Of a stretch of 64,000 bases of DNA, positions 27,485 to 36,450 are shown one piece after another. The stretch comes from Mucilaginibacter rivuli (lineage in GTDB: Bacteria; Bacteroidota; Bacteroidia; Sphingobacteriales; Sphingobacteriaceae): contig NZ_JAHXPQ010000001.1 in the NCBI RefSeq assembly GCF_019391655.1, forward strand, positions 372,001-436,000, given 5' to 3'. The notes beneath the pieces were generated by a model. That model did not search any database, had not been told where the DNA came from, and worked only from the letters and a program-made list of their open reading frames with translations. Position 1 is the stretch's first letter, and each line of letters opens with the position of its first letter. Position numbers and translations under genes: made by a program.

Positions 27485-29137
27485 ATGAAACAGCGCATTT
27501 TAAAAGTACACCCTTCCGACAACGTAGTTGTTGCATTGACCGACCTGCAGCCAGGCGAGCAGTTGGAATATTCGGGTAAAACTTATACTGTTAAAGAGTT
27601 TATAGCCGCCAAGCACAAATTTGCCGAGCATGATTTTGCCGAGGGCGAGAAGATAATAATGTATGGTGTGTTGGTAGGCAAGGCACAAAACGCTATCGCT
27701 GCCGGTAGCCTGCTAACCGTTGCCAATGTAAAGCACGCGGCAAGCGGCTTTTTAGAGGCACAGCACCATGATAACTGGCAGCAGCCCGATGCATCGAAAT
27801 GGGCGGGCCGTACTTTTAACGGTTACCACCGCGAGGATGGCAGCGTAGGTACAGGCAATTTCTGGCTGGTGATACCAATGGTATTTTGCGAGAACCGCAA
27901 CATAGAGGTATTGCAGGATGCCCTGGTAAAGCAATTAGGCTACGGCCGTAAAAACACGTACGAAAGCAAGGCGCAGCAGCTGATAAACCTGGTAAAAAAT
28001 GGAGGCAGCGTTGACGAAATTTTATACACCGAAGTAAAAGGCGGCGAAGCTACTGCTAAGGAAGAGCGCCTGTTCCCGAATGTGGATGGGATCAAGTTTT
28101 TGATACATAATGGTGGCTGCGGTGGCACGCGCCAGGATGCGCAGGCACTTTGCGGTTTGCTTGCGGGTTACATTACCCACCCTAATGTTGCGGGTGCAAC
28201 TGTGATGAGCTTAGGCTGCCAAAACGCGCAGGTAAGCATACTGGAAGAAGAGATAGCAAAACGCAGTCCGAACTTTAAGAAACCGCTGTATGTGCTGGAT
28301 CAGCAAAAGGTAGGTAAGGAATCGGATATGCTGGAGTTGGCTATACGCCAAACCATGGCAGGCTTAATGGAAGCGAATAACAACCAACGCCAGCCTGCTC
28401 CTTTAAGCAAAATTACCATTGGTTTAGAGTGCGGTGGATCGGATGGTTTTTCGGGTATATCTGCTAACCCGGCTATTGGTTATACGTCAGACCTATTGGT
28501 TAGCCTTGGCGGGACAGTTATTTTATCGGAGTTCCCGGAGCTTTGCGGTGTGGAGCAAAACCTGATAGACCGTTGCGTAACCAAAGACAAGGCAGACAGG
28601 TTTAGTCATTTGGTAAATTTATACAGTCAGCGTGCCGAAGAAGTAGGTTCGGGCTTTGATATGAACCCTTCGCCGGGAAATATTAAGGATGGCTTGATAA
28701 CAGATGCTATTAAATCGGCAGGAGCCGCAAAAAAGGGCGGTACATCACCTGTGGTAGATGTATTGGATTATCCCGAAAAGGTAACCAAACCAGGCTTGAA
28801 CCTGCTGTGCACACCGGGTAACGATGTTGAAAGTACCACTGCCGAAGTAGCCAGCGGCGCTAACGTGGTATTGTTTACAACAGGTTTAGGTACGCCAACG
28901 GGTAACCCGATAACACCTGTGGTAAAGATATCGACCAACACCACGCTCTTCAACAAAATGAGTGACATTATTGATATTGATACCGGGACGATAATTGACG
29001 GTACAGAAACCATTGAGCAGGCCGGTGAACGTATTTTAGATTACGTGATCAGGGTGGCGAGTGGCGAGATAGAAGTTAGCGCAGTAAGGCACGGCCAGGA
29101 CGATTTTATTCCGTGGAAACGTGGGATATCGTTGTAG
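27485..29137 (+). CDS. uxaA: Altronate dehydratase
   Basis: A 550-aa enzyme that dehydrates D-altronate to 2-keto-3-deoxygluconate in galacturonate catabolism. Residues about 1-95 are the SAF-type N-terminal domain (LKVHPSDNVVVALTDLQPGE); the rest is the UxaA/GarD catalytic domain with HNGGCGGTRQDA, SLGCQNAQ, LECGGSDGFSGISANPAIG and FTTGLGTPTGNP, including the conserved Cys residues. Full length. It starts 137 bases after the GH105 gene, so it may have its own promoter, though no clear TAnnTTTG is seen. Confidence 0.95.
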   Translation: MKQRILKVHPSDNVVVALTDLQPGEQLEYSGKTYTVKEFIAAKHKFAEHDFAEGEKIIMYGVLVGKAQNAIAAGSLLTVANVKHAASGFLEAQHHDNWQQPDASKWAGRTFNGYHREDGSVGTGNFWLVIPMVFCENRNIEVLQDALVKQLGYGRKNTYESKAQQLINLVKNGGSVDEILYTEVKGGEATAKEERLFPNVDGIKFLIHNGGCGGTRQDAQALCGLLAGYITHPNVAGATVMSLGCQNAQVSILEEEIAKRSPNFKKPLYVLDQQKVGKESDMLELAIRQTMAGLMEANNNQRQPAPLSKITIGLECGGSDGFSGISANPAIGYTSDLLVSLGGTVILSEFPELCGVEQNLIDRCVTKDKADRFSHLVNLYSQRAEEVGSGFDMNPSPGNIKDGLITDAIKSAGAAKKGGTSPVVDVLDYPEKVTKPGLNLLCTPGNDVESTTAEVASGANVVLFTTGLGTPTGNPITPVVKISTNTTLFNKMSDIIDIDTGTIIDGTETIEQAGERILDYVIRVASGEIEVSAVRHGQDDFIPWKRGISL

Positions 29138-29277
29138 TGAGTTGTGGGTTTTGTGTTGTTGGTTATGAGTTTTTAGGGTTGAATTGCGTATTTTTGTAGT
29201 GGTCGCGAAGCGCATGGGACGTAGCGGAAAGCGTTATAAAATTGTTCTTTAAAATACCTGTTTTTACCTGCTTTTTA

Positions 29278-29392
29278 ACCATGTCATTGCGAGGAACGAA
29301 GCAATCACTGGGGCAGGTTGACGACATACATAGTTCGAGACTTGCCTCAGTGATTGCCACGCCGTTGAAGGAGCGGCTCGCAATGACATGGT
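29278..29392. repeat. REP/MITE-like palindromic element, 115 bp
   Basis: Outer arms ACCATGTCATTGCGAG (29278-29293) and CTCGCAATGACATGGT (29377-29392) are perfectly complementary (16 bp). Inner arms GCAATCACTGGGGCAGG (29301-29317) and CTTGCCTCAGTGATTGC (29341-29357) pair at 15 of 17 positions. No reading frame is inside. The structure is that of a non-autonomous dispersed repeat. Confidence 0.7.
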
Positions 29393-29407
29393 GGGTGATG
29401 CGTGTGT

Positions 29408-29438
29408 AAAATACCCATAAATACCCATAAATACCCAT
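29408..29438. repeat. 10-bp tandem repeat, cluster A
   Basis: Three copies of ATACCCATAA-type units in direct tandem with an exact 10-bp period, about one helical turn. Confidence 0.65.
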
Positions 29439-29526
29439 GTGTTGGCCTCAATCCGGCCTTCTCCAAAAAGAAGGTTTAGGTGAGGATAATTGAGAATTTG
29501 ATAATTGACATGGGTAAATTAATCGA

Positions 29527-29575
29527 AAAATACCCATGAATACCCAAGGATACCCATGGTTTTTTAGATGGGTAT
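29527..29575. repeat. 10-bp tandem repeat, cluster B, with inverted copy
   Basis: Units TACCCATGAA, TACCCAAGGA and TACCCATGGT follow with a 10-bp period. The last ATACCCAT (29550-29557) pairs with ATGGGTAT (29568-29575) across a T-rich loop. A further CATGGGTA lies upstream near 29511. uxaC starts at 29650. Confidence 0.6.
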
Positions 29576-29649
29576 TGCGAAAATGATAATAAATACCCTT
29601 AATATATAATCGGTGAAATCAACTCTCATCGGTGAAATTGAATAACACA

Positions 29650-31050
29650 ATGAAGAAGTTCTTAGACGAAAATTTTTTACTGCAATCGGAAACCGCTATT
29701 AAGTTGTATCACAACTATGCGAAGGATATGCCTATCATTGACTACCATTGCCACCTGCCACCGGATCAGATAGCTAATGATATCAGCTTTGAAAACCTTA
29801 CCCAGATCTGGTTATATGGTGATCATTATAAATGGCGTGCCATGCGTACCAATGGTGTGAACGAAGATTACATTACCGGTAAAAAAAGCGACTTTGAGAA
29901 GTTTGAAAAATGGGCCGAAACTGTGCCTTATACACTGCGTAACCCATTATACCACTGGACACATTTAGAGTTGCAGCGTTATTTTGGTGTAGATGCCATC
30001 CTTTCGGGAAAAAATGCAAAAGAGATATATGATACCTGTACCGCTAAGCTGCAAACCAAAGAGTTCAGCATCCGTAGCCTGGTTACAAAAATGAAGGTAA
30101 AGGTGATCTGTACTACAGATGACCCGATTGATAACCTGGAGCATCACCAAAAGATAGCTGCCGATGGCTTTGAAACCAAGGTATTGCCTTCATTCCGCCC
30201 GGATAAAGCGATGGCTGCCGATGATATACCCGGCTTAAACGCTTATATTGATAAAGTAGCCGCCATAACCGGGATCACCGTTGACACCTTCGACGCGTAT
30301 TTAGCTGCTTTAAAGCAACGCCACCAGTACTTTGTTGATAACGGCTGTAAAGTATCCGACCATGGTTTGGAGCAAATTTATGCCGAGGATTATACCGATG
30401 CCGAGATCGTAGTTATTTATAATAAGATACGTGCAAACGAGGCCATCAGTTACCATGAAATGCTGCAATTTAAATCGGCTATGCTGGTTCATTTCGCACA
30501 CTGGGACCACGCGGCAGGTTGGGTACAACAGTTCCACTTAGGCGCGCTGCGTAACAACAATGCCCGTATGCTGAACAAGCTTGGCCCTGATACCGGTTGG
30601 GATTCGATAGGTGATTTTAGCCAGGCTAAAATGCTGTCGAAATTTTTGAACAAATTAGATTCCACCGACCAACTGGCTAAAACCATATTATACAACTTAA
30701 ACCCGGCGGATAACGAGTTAATGGCCACCATGATAGGTAACTTTAACGACGGATCGGTAGCTGGTAAGGTACAGTTCGGTTCGGGCTGGTGGTTCCTGGA
30801 TCAAAAAGACGGCATGACCAAACAAATGAACGCGCTATCGAACATGGGTTTATTGAGCCGTTTGGTAGGTATGCTGACGGATTCGCGCAGCTTCCTGTCG
30901 TTCCCTCGCCACGAGTATTTCCGCAGGTTATTGTGTAACCTGTTGGCTGAAGACGTAGAGAACGGCGAATTACCGTACGATATTGAATGGCTGGGCAAAA
31001 TTGTTCAGGACATTTGTTACTATAACGCTAAAAACTATTTCGGCTTTTAA
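29650..31050 (+). CDS. uxaC: Glucuronate/galacturonate isomerase
   Basis: A 466-aa amidohydrolase-fold isomerase that converts galacturonate to tagaturonate and glucuronate to fructuronate. The metal motif is DYHCHLPP (His33 and His35); LYGDHYKWRAMR, TDDP, SFRPDKA, the AHWDHAAGW region and the C-terminal LTDSRSFLSFPRHEYFRR are family signatures. A GTG at 29632 is in frame, but ATG 29650 (MKKFLDENFLLQ) matches the family start. kdgK follows after 2 bases. The next enzyme, tagaturonate reductase UxaB, is not in the window. Confidence 0.95.
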   Translation: MKKFLDENFLLQSETAIKLYHNYAKDMPIIDYHCHLPPDQIANDISFENLTQIWLYGDHYKWRAMRTNGVNEDYITGKKSDFEKFEKWAETVPYTLRNPLYHWTHLELQRYFGVDAILSGKNAKEIYDTCTAKLQTKEFSIRSLVTKMKVKVICTTDDPIDNLEHHQKIAADGFETKVLPSFRPDKAMAADDIPGLNAYIDKVAAITGITVDTFDAYLAALKQRHQYFVDNGCKVSDHGLEQIYAEDYTDAEIVVIYNKIRANEAISYHEMLQFKSAMLVHFAHWDHAAGWVQQFHLGALRNNNARMLNKLGPDTGWDSIGDFSQAKMLSKFLNKLDSTDQLAKTILYNLNPADNELMATMIGNFNDGSVAGKVQFGSGWWFLDQKDGMTKQMNALSNMGLLSRLVGMLTDSRSFLSFPRHEYFRRLLCNLLAEDVENGELPYDIEWLGKIVQDICYYNAKNYFGF

Positions 31051-31052
31051 GT

Positions 31053-32066
31053 ATGATAACTAAGGTTTTATGTTTCGGCGAGTTGTTGTTGCGGGTTTCG
31101 CCTGCGGCAGATGATGCGTCGGACAAAAATCCTTTTTTATTATACATGGGTGGCGCCGAAGCCAACGCGGCCACCGCTTTGGCGGGATGGAACGTGCCGG
31201 TAAAGTACTGTACGGTATTGCCCGATAACTTCATGTCGCGCCACCTGATAGATTATTTAGAATACAAAGGGATATTTACATCGTCGATACTGTTCAGCGG
31301 GAACCGTATCGGCGTGTATTACCTGGAGCGCGGCGCCGATCTGAAAGGCAGCATGGTATATGACCGTGACCGCTCCTCATTCTCGGAACTCAAAACCGGG
31401 ATGATAGACTGGGATAAGGTGCTGAAAGATGTATCGTGGTTTAACTTTACAGCGATAAGTCCGGCATTGAACCAGAACGTTGCAGATGTATGCCTTGAGG
31501 CTGTTGAGGCGGCATCCCGCAAGGGAATTACCATATCGGTTGACCTGAACTACCGCTCACGTTTGTGGAAGTATGGTAAGCAACCCATTGAAATTATGCC
31601 CAAACTGGTGGAGCATTGTGATGTGGTAATGGGCAATATATGGAGTGCTAACCATTTGTTAGGGACGGATATTGACGAGCACATACACGGCAAGCAAAGT
31701 AAAGCCGCGTATTTAGCTCATGCCGAAGAAACTTCCAAACAGATCATCAGTATGTTCCCCAAAGTTAAAACGGTAGCCAATACCTTCCGTTTTGATAGTG
31801 ATGATAAGCATTTGTTGTATTACACCAGCCTGTACACCAATGGGCAGCAATACCACTCGCACGATTTTAGTTGCGCCGGTGTGGTTGACCGATCGGGTAG
31901 CGGAGATTGTTTTATGGCAGGCTTGATATACGGTTTCTACAACCAAAACAAACCTCAGGAAATAGTTGATTATGCTACCGCCGCCGCCTTTGGCAAACTG
32001 CAGGAGCAGGGCGATGCAACCGGGCAGGATATTTTAACCGTTAAGAAGGTAAAAGCAGAAAATTAA
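31053..32066 (+). CDS. kdgK: 2-keto-3-deoxygluconate kinase (PfkB family)
   Basis: A 337-aa kinase that phosphorylates KDG to KDPG, where the KduI/KduD and UxaC/UxaA branches meet. N-terminus ITKVLCFGELLLRVSP, YMGGAEANAATALAGW (signature 1) and VDRSGSGDCFMAGLIYG (signature 2 with catalytic Asp). It lies 2 bases after uxaC, so is translationally linked to it. KDPG aldolase is not present nearby. Assignment to KDG rather than another sugar rests on family resemblance plus context. Confidence 0.88.
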   Translation: MITKVLCFGELLLRVSPAADDASDKNPFLLYMGGAEANAATALAGWNVPVKYCTVLPDNFMSRHLIDYLEYKGIFTSSILFSGNRIGVYYLERGADLKGSMVYDRDRSSFSELKTGMIDWDKVLKDVSWFNFTAISPALNQNVADVCLEAVEAASRKGITISVDLNYRSRLWKYGKQPIEIMPKLVEHCDVVMGNIWSANHLLGTDIDEHIHGKQSKAAYLAHAEETSKQIISMFPKVKTVANTFRFDSDDKHLLYYTSLYTNGQQYHSHDFSCAGVVDRSGSGDCFMAGLIYGFYNQNKPQEIVDYATAAAFGKLQEQGDATGQDILTVKKVKAEN

Positions 32067-32151
32067 TCAAGAAATATCTATATCTTGACCAGGAATTTAG
32101 GATGATCTGATAAGCAACCCCGTGCTTTGACTTTACGCGTTAACAAGTTAT

Positions 32152-33297
32152 ATGTATAAAGTTTTACTGGTTTCTATAGCAAGCTTTTTTGACTCGACAG
32201 GGGAAATACCGTTTATGTTTAAACGGGCGGGTTGCCAGGTTGATGTTTTTTGCGACAAGGCGTCGTGGCTGTTATCCAACAAATACTATGATAATTGGAT
32301 AGAAAGCGTTGATGACCACGAAACATTTAAGAACGACCTGGTAGCGCTGATAGAAAAAGACCCCGGCTATTATGATTGGGTGGTACTATTGGAGGATATT
32401 GTTGTAAAACTGTTAAACGATTCCATCTCCTCGGAATGGATGTTCAAAAAGTTGTTGCCCATTACTAAAATTGAGAACAGGGAACTGTTATCATCAAAAA
32501 TGGGGCTGTCCAATGTTTGCAATAAGTATGGGATTGCCACACCCCGGTTTATCAATTATTCTGAAGAGCATGATATCGGATACATTCAGCAGCAGCTTCA
32601 TTTTCCTATCTTATTGAAAGAAGACTTTAGTTTTTCGGGCATTGGGGTGCATTATTGCGAAGAGCCTGCGCTGTTTGAAGAATGTTTGAGCAAAGTGCGG
32701 GTAAAGGAAAACCTGGTTTTGCAGGAGTTTATAAAAGGTGAAGATGTTGGTTTGGAAGCTTTATTTAAAGATGGCGAACTGATAACCTACAATTGCGCCG
32801 AGGTTTTGACGTATATGTATAACCGTTTCTCGTTCACTACACGCAGGCGGTACTATCAAAATGATGAGATAACAGCCTTGCTTAAAACGCTTGGGAAAAG
32901 CATTGGGTTAAACAGTTTTGCCAGCATACAGTACATATATCATCCCGAAAGGCAAATGTATTACCTGATAGAGCTGGATGCACGTACCAACGCCTGGATG
33001 CCATATTCGCGCTTTACAGAGAACGATTTTTCGGACGGTATTAAACGGATCATGGAGGGCAACATCAGCTTTATGCCGTCAAAAACTACCTCATCCAAGA
33101 GGGTTGAAGTATTGATATTTGACCGCGACATCAGACGCTGCATTAAGCACAGGGATATTAAGGGCTTGCTAAAATGGGTATTCAACTATAATGGCTACTG
33201 GAAATTCATCCCATTTTATGATGGGAAGATATTTAAACGGGTAACCAAAAAGATAGTTCACGATTTTACGGCCAAATTCAGAAAAAGCGCGGCTTAA
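32152..33297 (+). CDS. ATP-grasp domain enzyme
   Basis: A 381-aa cytosolic protein. The central part has the ATP-grasp layout: IENRELLSSKMGLSNVCNKY (lid entry), FPILLKEDFSFSGIGVHYC (ATP-binding Lys/Gly region), ENLVLQEFIKGEDVGLEALF (metal and nucleotide site) and YLIELDARTNAWM (the usual E.D.N-type metal ligands). Such enzymes ligate a carboxylate to an amine or thiol; the substrate is not evident. It starts 85 bases after kdgK and begins a run leading into the glycan cluster, so a sugar or cell-envelope role is possible but unproven. It faces the PL10 gene. Confidence 0.75.
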   Translation: MYKVLLVSIASFFDSTGEIPFMFKRAGCQVDVFCDKASWLLSNKYYDNWIESVDDHETFKNDLVALIEKDPGYYDWVVLLEDIVVKLLNDSISSEWMFKKLLPITKIENRELLSSKMGLSNVCNKYGIATPRFINYSEEHDIGYIQQQLHFPILLKEDFSFSGIGVHYCEEPALFEECLSKVRVKENLVLQEFIKGEDVGLEALFKDGELITYNCAEVLTYMYNRFSFTTRRRYYQNDEITALLKTLGKSIGLNSFASIQYIYHPERQMYYLIELDARTNAWMPYSRFTENDFSDGIKRIMEGNISFMPSKTTSSKRVEVLIFDRDIRRCIKHRDIKGLLKWVFNYNGYWKFIPFYDGKIFKRVTKKIVHDFTAKFRKSAA

Positions 33298-33305
33298 ATA
33301 ATAGC

Positions 33306-34499
33306 TTACTTTTTCAGCACATCGTTATCAGGTGCCCACTTTTTTTGCCATGCGGGATAGGTATCTAGCACTTTTTGCGGGTTGTATGTATACCATGCAT
33401 AACCATCGCGGCGCTCGCGGTCAACCTCGGCAAGGGAGTAAACAACTTTGCTATCGCGGTTACAGAACAATGGTTTGTGGGTTTTTAACTCGTAGTAGCG
33501 TGTCCAGATAGGTGGCGCGCCTTGCTCTTCAACCACTATCCTGTCGGCAGTTGATACACGGAAAGGCGTTTGCATACGCTCGGCCGGGATGGTCTTTACG
33601 CGTGTGTTGTAAATTTTAGATGCCTCAAACCATGATACCGCGCCCTGTATCGCAGCTACCAGTTCTTTTGAAGGATGGTCAATAGTCATCAGGAAGGTAA
33701 CCAGGTTAGCGCTTTCGCCGTTGCAAATGCTTGGCGGTTCAAACTTGCGTGCCCAGGCAGGTTGCAGGGTTACCTCATCGTGCTGCTGGCACCAGGCGGT
33801 CAGTTTACCATCGTCTTTTATCTGGGTTTTAAGGATACAATCGAGCCCTTTATTATAGGCTTCGGTTAGTGTAGCACGACGTTTAGTATCAACAAAGGTA
33901 TATTGTGGTTTGTTATCCGCAACGTCCTTCAGCAAGCGCATAATGCCCTCAAAATTGCCGTCGTTATAGGTAATGTATTTGCTGTAATTGTTTTCGAGCG
34001 GGTAATATTGCGGGAAACCGCCATTCTTATATTGCGAAGCCAATATATAATCGAAACCCTTTAATGCCGCGTCCTTATATTTTTCAACCTGGGTAACTGT
34101 ATAAACGCCTGCAAGTGCCGCTATCTGCGTATAGGTACTGCCGTTATCATAGGTGGTATTAAGGGTATTTTTGGCAGCTGCAACACTGTCTTTCTGCGCA
34201 TCGTTAAGTATGGCAAATACATCATAATTTTTAGGCCAGCCGCCATTTGCCTTTTGGAACAGCAGGATGTTATCGGCAATGTTGGTTATTTCGGTAGGTT
34301 TATATTTTGGCCTGCCGGGGAGGGCGTTTATCATGTTGTGCTTATCGGAAATAGAATACCAGTGTCCGGCGTTATCTGCAAAAGGGCCGGGGTTTATCTG
34401 TGTAAACTTAAAGGTGCTATTATCCTGTGCGGATACTATTTGGGTAAGCAATAGTGCCGAACAGGTAAGTATCGCCCGCAGGCTGATATTATTTTTCAT
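33306..34499 (-). CDS. Secreted pectate lyase, family PL10
   Basis: A 397-aa lyase that cleaves de-esterified homogalacturonan by beta-elimination, giving unsaturated ends for GH105. The signal peptide precedes QDNSTFKFTQ. PL10 markers are ILLFQKANGGWPKNYDV near residues 75-91, DNGSTYTQI, YITYNDGNFEGIMRLLKDV, CQQHDEVTLQPAWARKFEPP (catalytic Arg in RKFEPPS) and SICNGESANL. It stands alone on the minus strand, 8 bases from the end of the ATP-grasp gene. Probably part of the pectin regulon despite its separation. Confidence 0.9.
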   Translation of the reverse strand: MKNNISLRAILTCSALLLTQIVSAQDNSTFKFTQINPGPFADNAGHWYSISDKHNMINALPGRPKYKPTEITNIADNILLFQKANGGWPKNYDVFAILNDAQKDSVAAAKNTLNTTYDNGSTYTQIAALAGVYTVTQVEKYKDAALKGFDYILASQYKNGGFPQYYPLENNYSKYITYNDGNFEGIMRLLKDVADNKPQYTFVDTKRRATLTEAYNKGLDCILKTQIKDDGKLTAWCQQHDEVTLQPAWARKFEPPSICNGESANLVTFLMTIDHPSKELVAAIQGAVSWFEASKIYNTRVKTIPAERMQTPFRVSTADRIVVEEQGAPPIWTRYYELKTHKPLFCNRDSKVVYSLAEVDRERRDGYAWYTYNPQKVLDTYPAWQKKWAPDNDVLKK

Positions 34500-34659
34500 G
34501 AATAAGCGATTTAAATTGGTATTGTAAATTTAGTGTTTTAGAGGTGTGTTACAGCCATTTAGTTTAAAACGACTCGGTAATAATTCAGTTACCCGGTTTT
34601 CGTAAGGTTACCTTTTAGCTTATAACGCATTAATAATAAACCATTAAACTTTAAAAATT

Positions 34660-35511
34660 ATGAAAACCAAGCTATTTTATTGGGGTGGATTGCTATGCCT
34701 TTTTTTTATTGCCGGCTGCAGCGGTAATAAATCACATCACTACGAAACTGCATCTGCCGATACGACAGCTATTGTATCAAACAATAGCACTGAGCCGGGG
34801 ATGCCCAAACTGCTTAAAGTGGCAGATATGCATTTTAAAGTTAAAGATGTGCGACACACCGGAGAGGCAATTTCAGTATTAACAGCAGCATTGCAAGGCA
34901 CTGTAATGCATCATTCATTGGTAACAGCAATACAGCATAGTACCGAAGTCGCTGCCAGTATCGATTCCACAATGCGTCTTTCATCCTATAATGTTAGTGC
35001 TGATATGACGGTAAAAATACCATCTGACCGGATGGAAGACTTTATGAACCAGGTTGGCCACATGGCAGCATTTGTTGACACGAGCAATATGGACATACAG
35101 GATAAAACATTAGACTTATTGGCATCTCACCTTAAAGCACCTAATCGCGATGAATTGATCGCAAAACAAAAGCAGGCAAATAATATTGACGACCTGCTTG
35201 CTCAAAAAAGTGCAAGTGTTGATAAGCAAATGGATATCCGACGCGTAGAAGATGCGGTTAAATACAGTACTGTTGGCTTAAAGTTCTATCAAAATAATAC
35301 CGTAACCAAAGAACTGGTTGCAAATGACGATGCATTAGCTTATAGCTTACCGTTCACTAAAAGGCTGGGAAATGCGTTTATAAATGGATGGGTTATTTTT
35401 GATGAAGGGTTGATAGCTATAGCGAACATTTGGGTATTGTTACTTTTCATAATTGTTGCTGTGTTTGGATACAAGCGGTATAAAAGGAAACCATCAACGG
35501 GGGTTTTGTAA
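34660..35511 (+). CDS. DUF4349 membrane lipoprotein
   Basis: A 283-aa protein with lipoprotein signal (LLCLFFIAGC, Cys at residue 20), a central coiled-coil-rich DUF4349 domain (NVSADMTVKIPSDRMEDFMN, then a helical segment with many Gln/Lys) and a C-terminal transmembrane helix (IANIWVLLLFIIVAVFGY) followed by a basic tail. The family is of unknown function. It is isolated by spacers on both sides. Confidence 0.8.
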   Translation: MKTKLFYWGGLLCLFFIAGCSGNKSHHYETASADTTAIVSNNSTEPGMPKLLKVADMHFKVKDVRHTGEAISVLTAALQGTVMHHSLVTAIQHSTEVAASIDSTMRLSSYNVSADMTVKIPSDRMEDFMNQVGHMAAFVDTSNMDIQDKTLDLLASHLKAPNRDELIAKQKQANNIDDLLAQKSASVDKQMDIRRVEDAVKYSTVGLKFYQNNTVTKELVANDDALAYSLPFTKRLGNAFINGWVIFDEGLIAIANIWVLLLFIIVAVFGYKRYKRKPSTGVL

Positions 35512-35574
35512 ATGATGTAATAAATTTGTTGTAGTTTGGCCCGTGTGCTTACCTTTACTATTTAATTGTAGTAA

Positions 35575-36450
35575 ATGAAAGTAGCGGGCTTTACCTTTAT
35601 CAGGAACGCAGTAAAAAATGATTACCCGGTTGTTGAGGCCATAACCTCTGTACTACCACTATGCGATGAGTTTGTTGTGGCCCTTGGCAAATGCGATGAC
35701 GGAACCGAGCAACTGATAGCAACCATAGGTTCGCCAAAGATCAGGATCATTCATACCGTTTGGGATGAAAGCAAGCGTGAGGGCGGGGCGGTGTTTGCCG
35801 AAGAAACCGATAAAGCCTTCGCGGCGATAAGTGCCGATGCCGACTGGGCATTTTATATACAGGGTGATGAGTGCGTACACGAAAAATACCTTGATACCAT
35901 TAAAAAGGAAATGGAGGATACTTTACATGATAAGGAAGTAGAGGGCCTGCTGTTTAAATACCAACATTTTTATGGCTCGTACGATTACTATAGCCACTCG
36001 CGCCGGTGGTACAGGCGCGAGATACGGATTGTAAGAAATAACAAAGCTGTGCATGCTTACCGCGATGCACAGGGCTTCAGGATAGATGGCCGCAAACTGA
36101 ACGTTAAGCTGATAGATGCCTACATTTACCATTACGGCTGGGTAAAACCGCCGAAAGGCATCATCAATAAAATGCACAACTTCGACCATTTTTACCAGGG
36201 CGAGGGCTGGACGGCACCAGAACCGGAATCGTACGATTTTGACTATGGCAATGCCGATAAGCTGATCACCTTTACAGGTACACACCCCGAAGTGATGAAG
36301 AAAAGGGTTGCCGCGGCTAACTGGAAGTTGAACATCGATCAGAAAAAGATAAGGAAGCAAATGGGCGCGCGAAGGCGGTTTCTGCAGTTTATAGAGGAGC
36401 TAACAGGCTGGCGCATTAGTGAGTACAAAAATTACAACCTGATTAAGTGA
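35575..36450 (+). CDS. Glycosyltransferase, GT2-like
   Basis: A 291-aa GT-A-fold protein. FTFIRNAVKNDYPVVEAI at the N-terminus, DEFVVALGKCDDGT, and WAFYIQGDECVHEKY (the position of the DxD-like metal motif) are typical of a GT2 subfamily in Bacteroidota glycan clusters. No membrane segment. Its stop codon overlaps the GTG start of the GT9 gene (GTGA), so the two are translationally coupled. Donor and acceptor sugars cannot be told. Confidence 0.8.
   Translation: MKVAGFTFIRNAVKNDYPVVEAITSVLPLCDEFVVALGKCDDGTEQLIATIGSPKIRIIHTVWDESKREGGAVFAEETDKAFAAISADADWAFYIQGDECVHEKYLDTIKKEMEDTLHDKEVEGLLFKYQHFYGSYDYYSHSRRWYRREIRIVRNNKAVHAYRDAQGFRIDGRKLNVKLIDAYIYHYGWVKPPKGIINKMHNFDHFYQGEGWTAPEPESYDFDYGNADKLITFTGTHPEVMKKRVAAANWKLNIDQKKIRKQMGARRRFLQFIEELTGWRISEYKNYNLIK

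Larger units (their letters stand above)
29138..29649. other. 512-bp repeat-rich intergenic region between uxaA and uxaC
   Basis: No gene is visible. The region holds a 115-bp palindromic repeat (29278-29392), two clusters of 10-bp phased ATACCCAT repeats (29408-29438 and 29527-29575) and, in between, low-complexity GGCCTTCTCC/AAGAAGG words. It is unusually repetitive compared with the other spacers of the locus. Confidence 0.6.

Noticed and set aside
29408-29575. Tandem repeats as a CRISPR array
   Set aside because: The units are 10 bp with no spacers of regular length and no cas genes.
35923-36360. 145-aa minus-strand frame opposite the GT2-like gene
   Set aside because: Shadow of a coding frame; composition shows no independent protein features.
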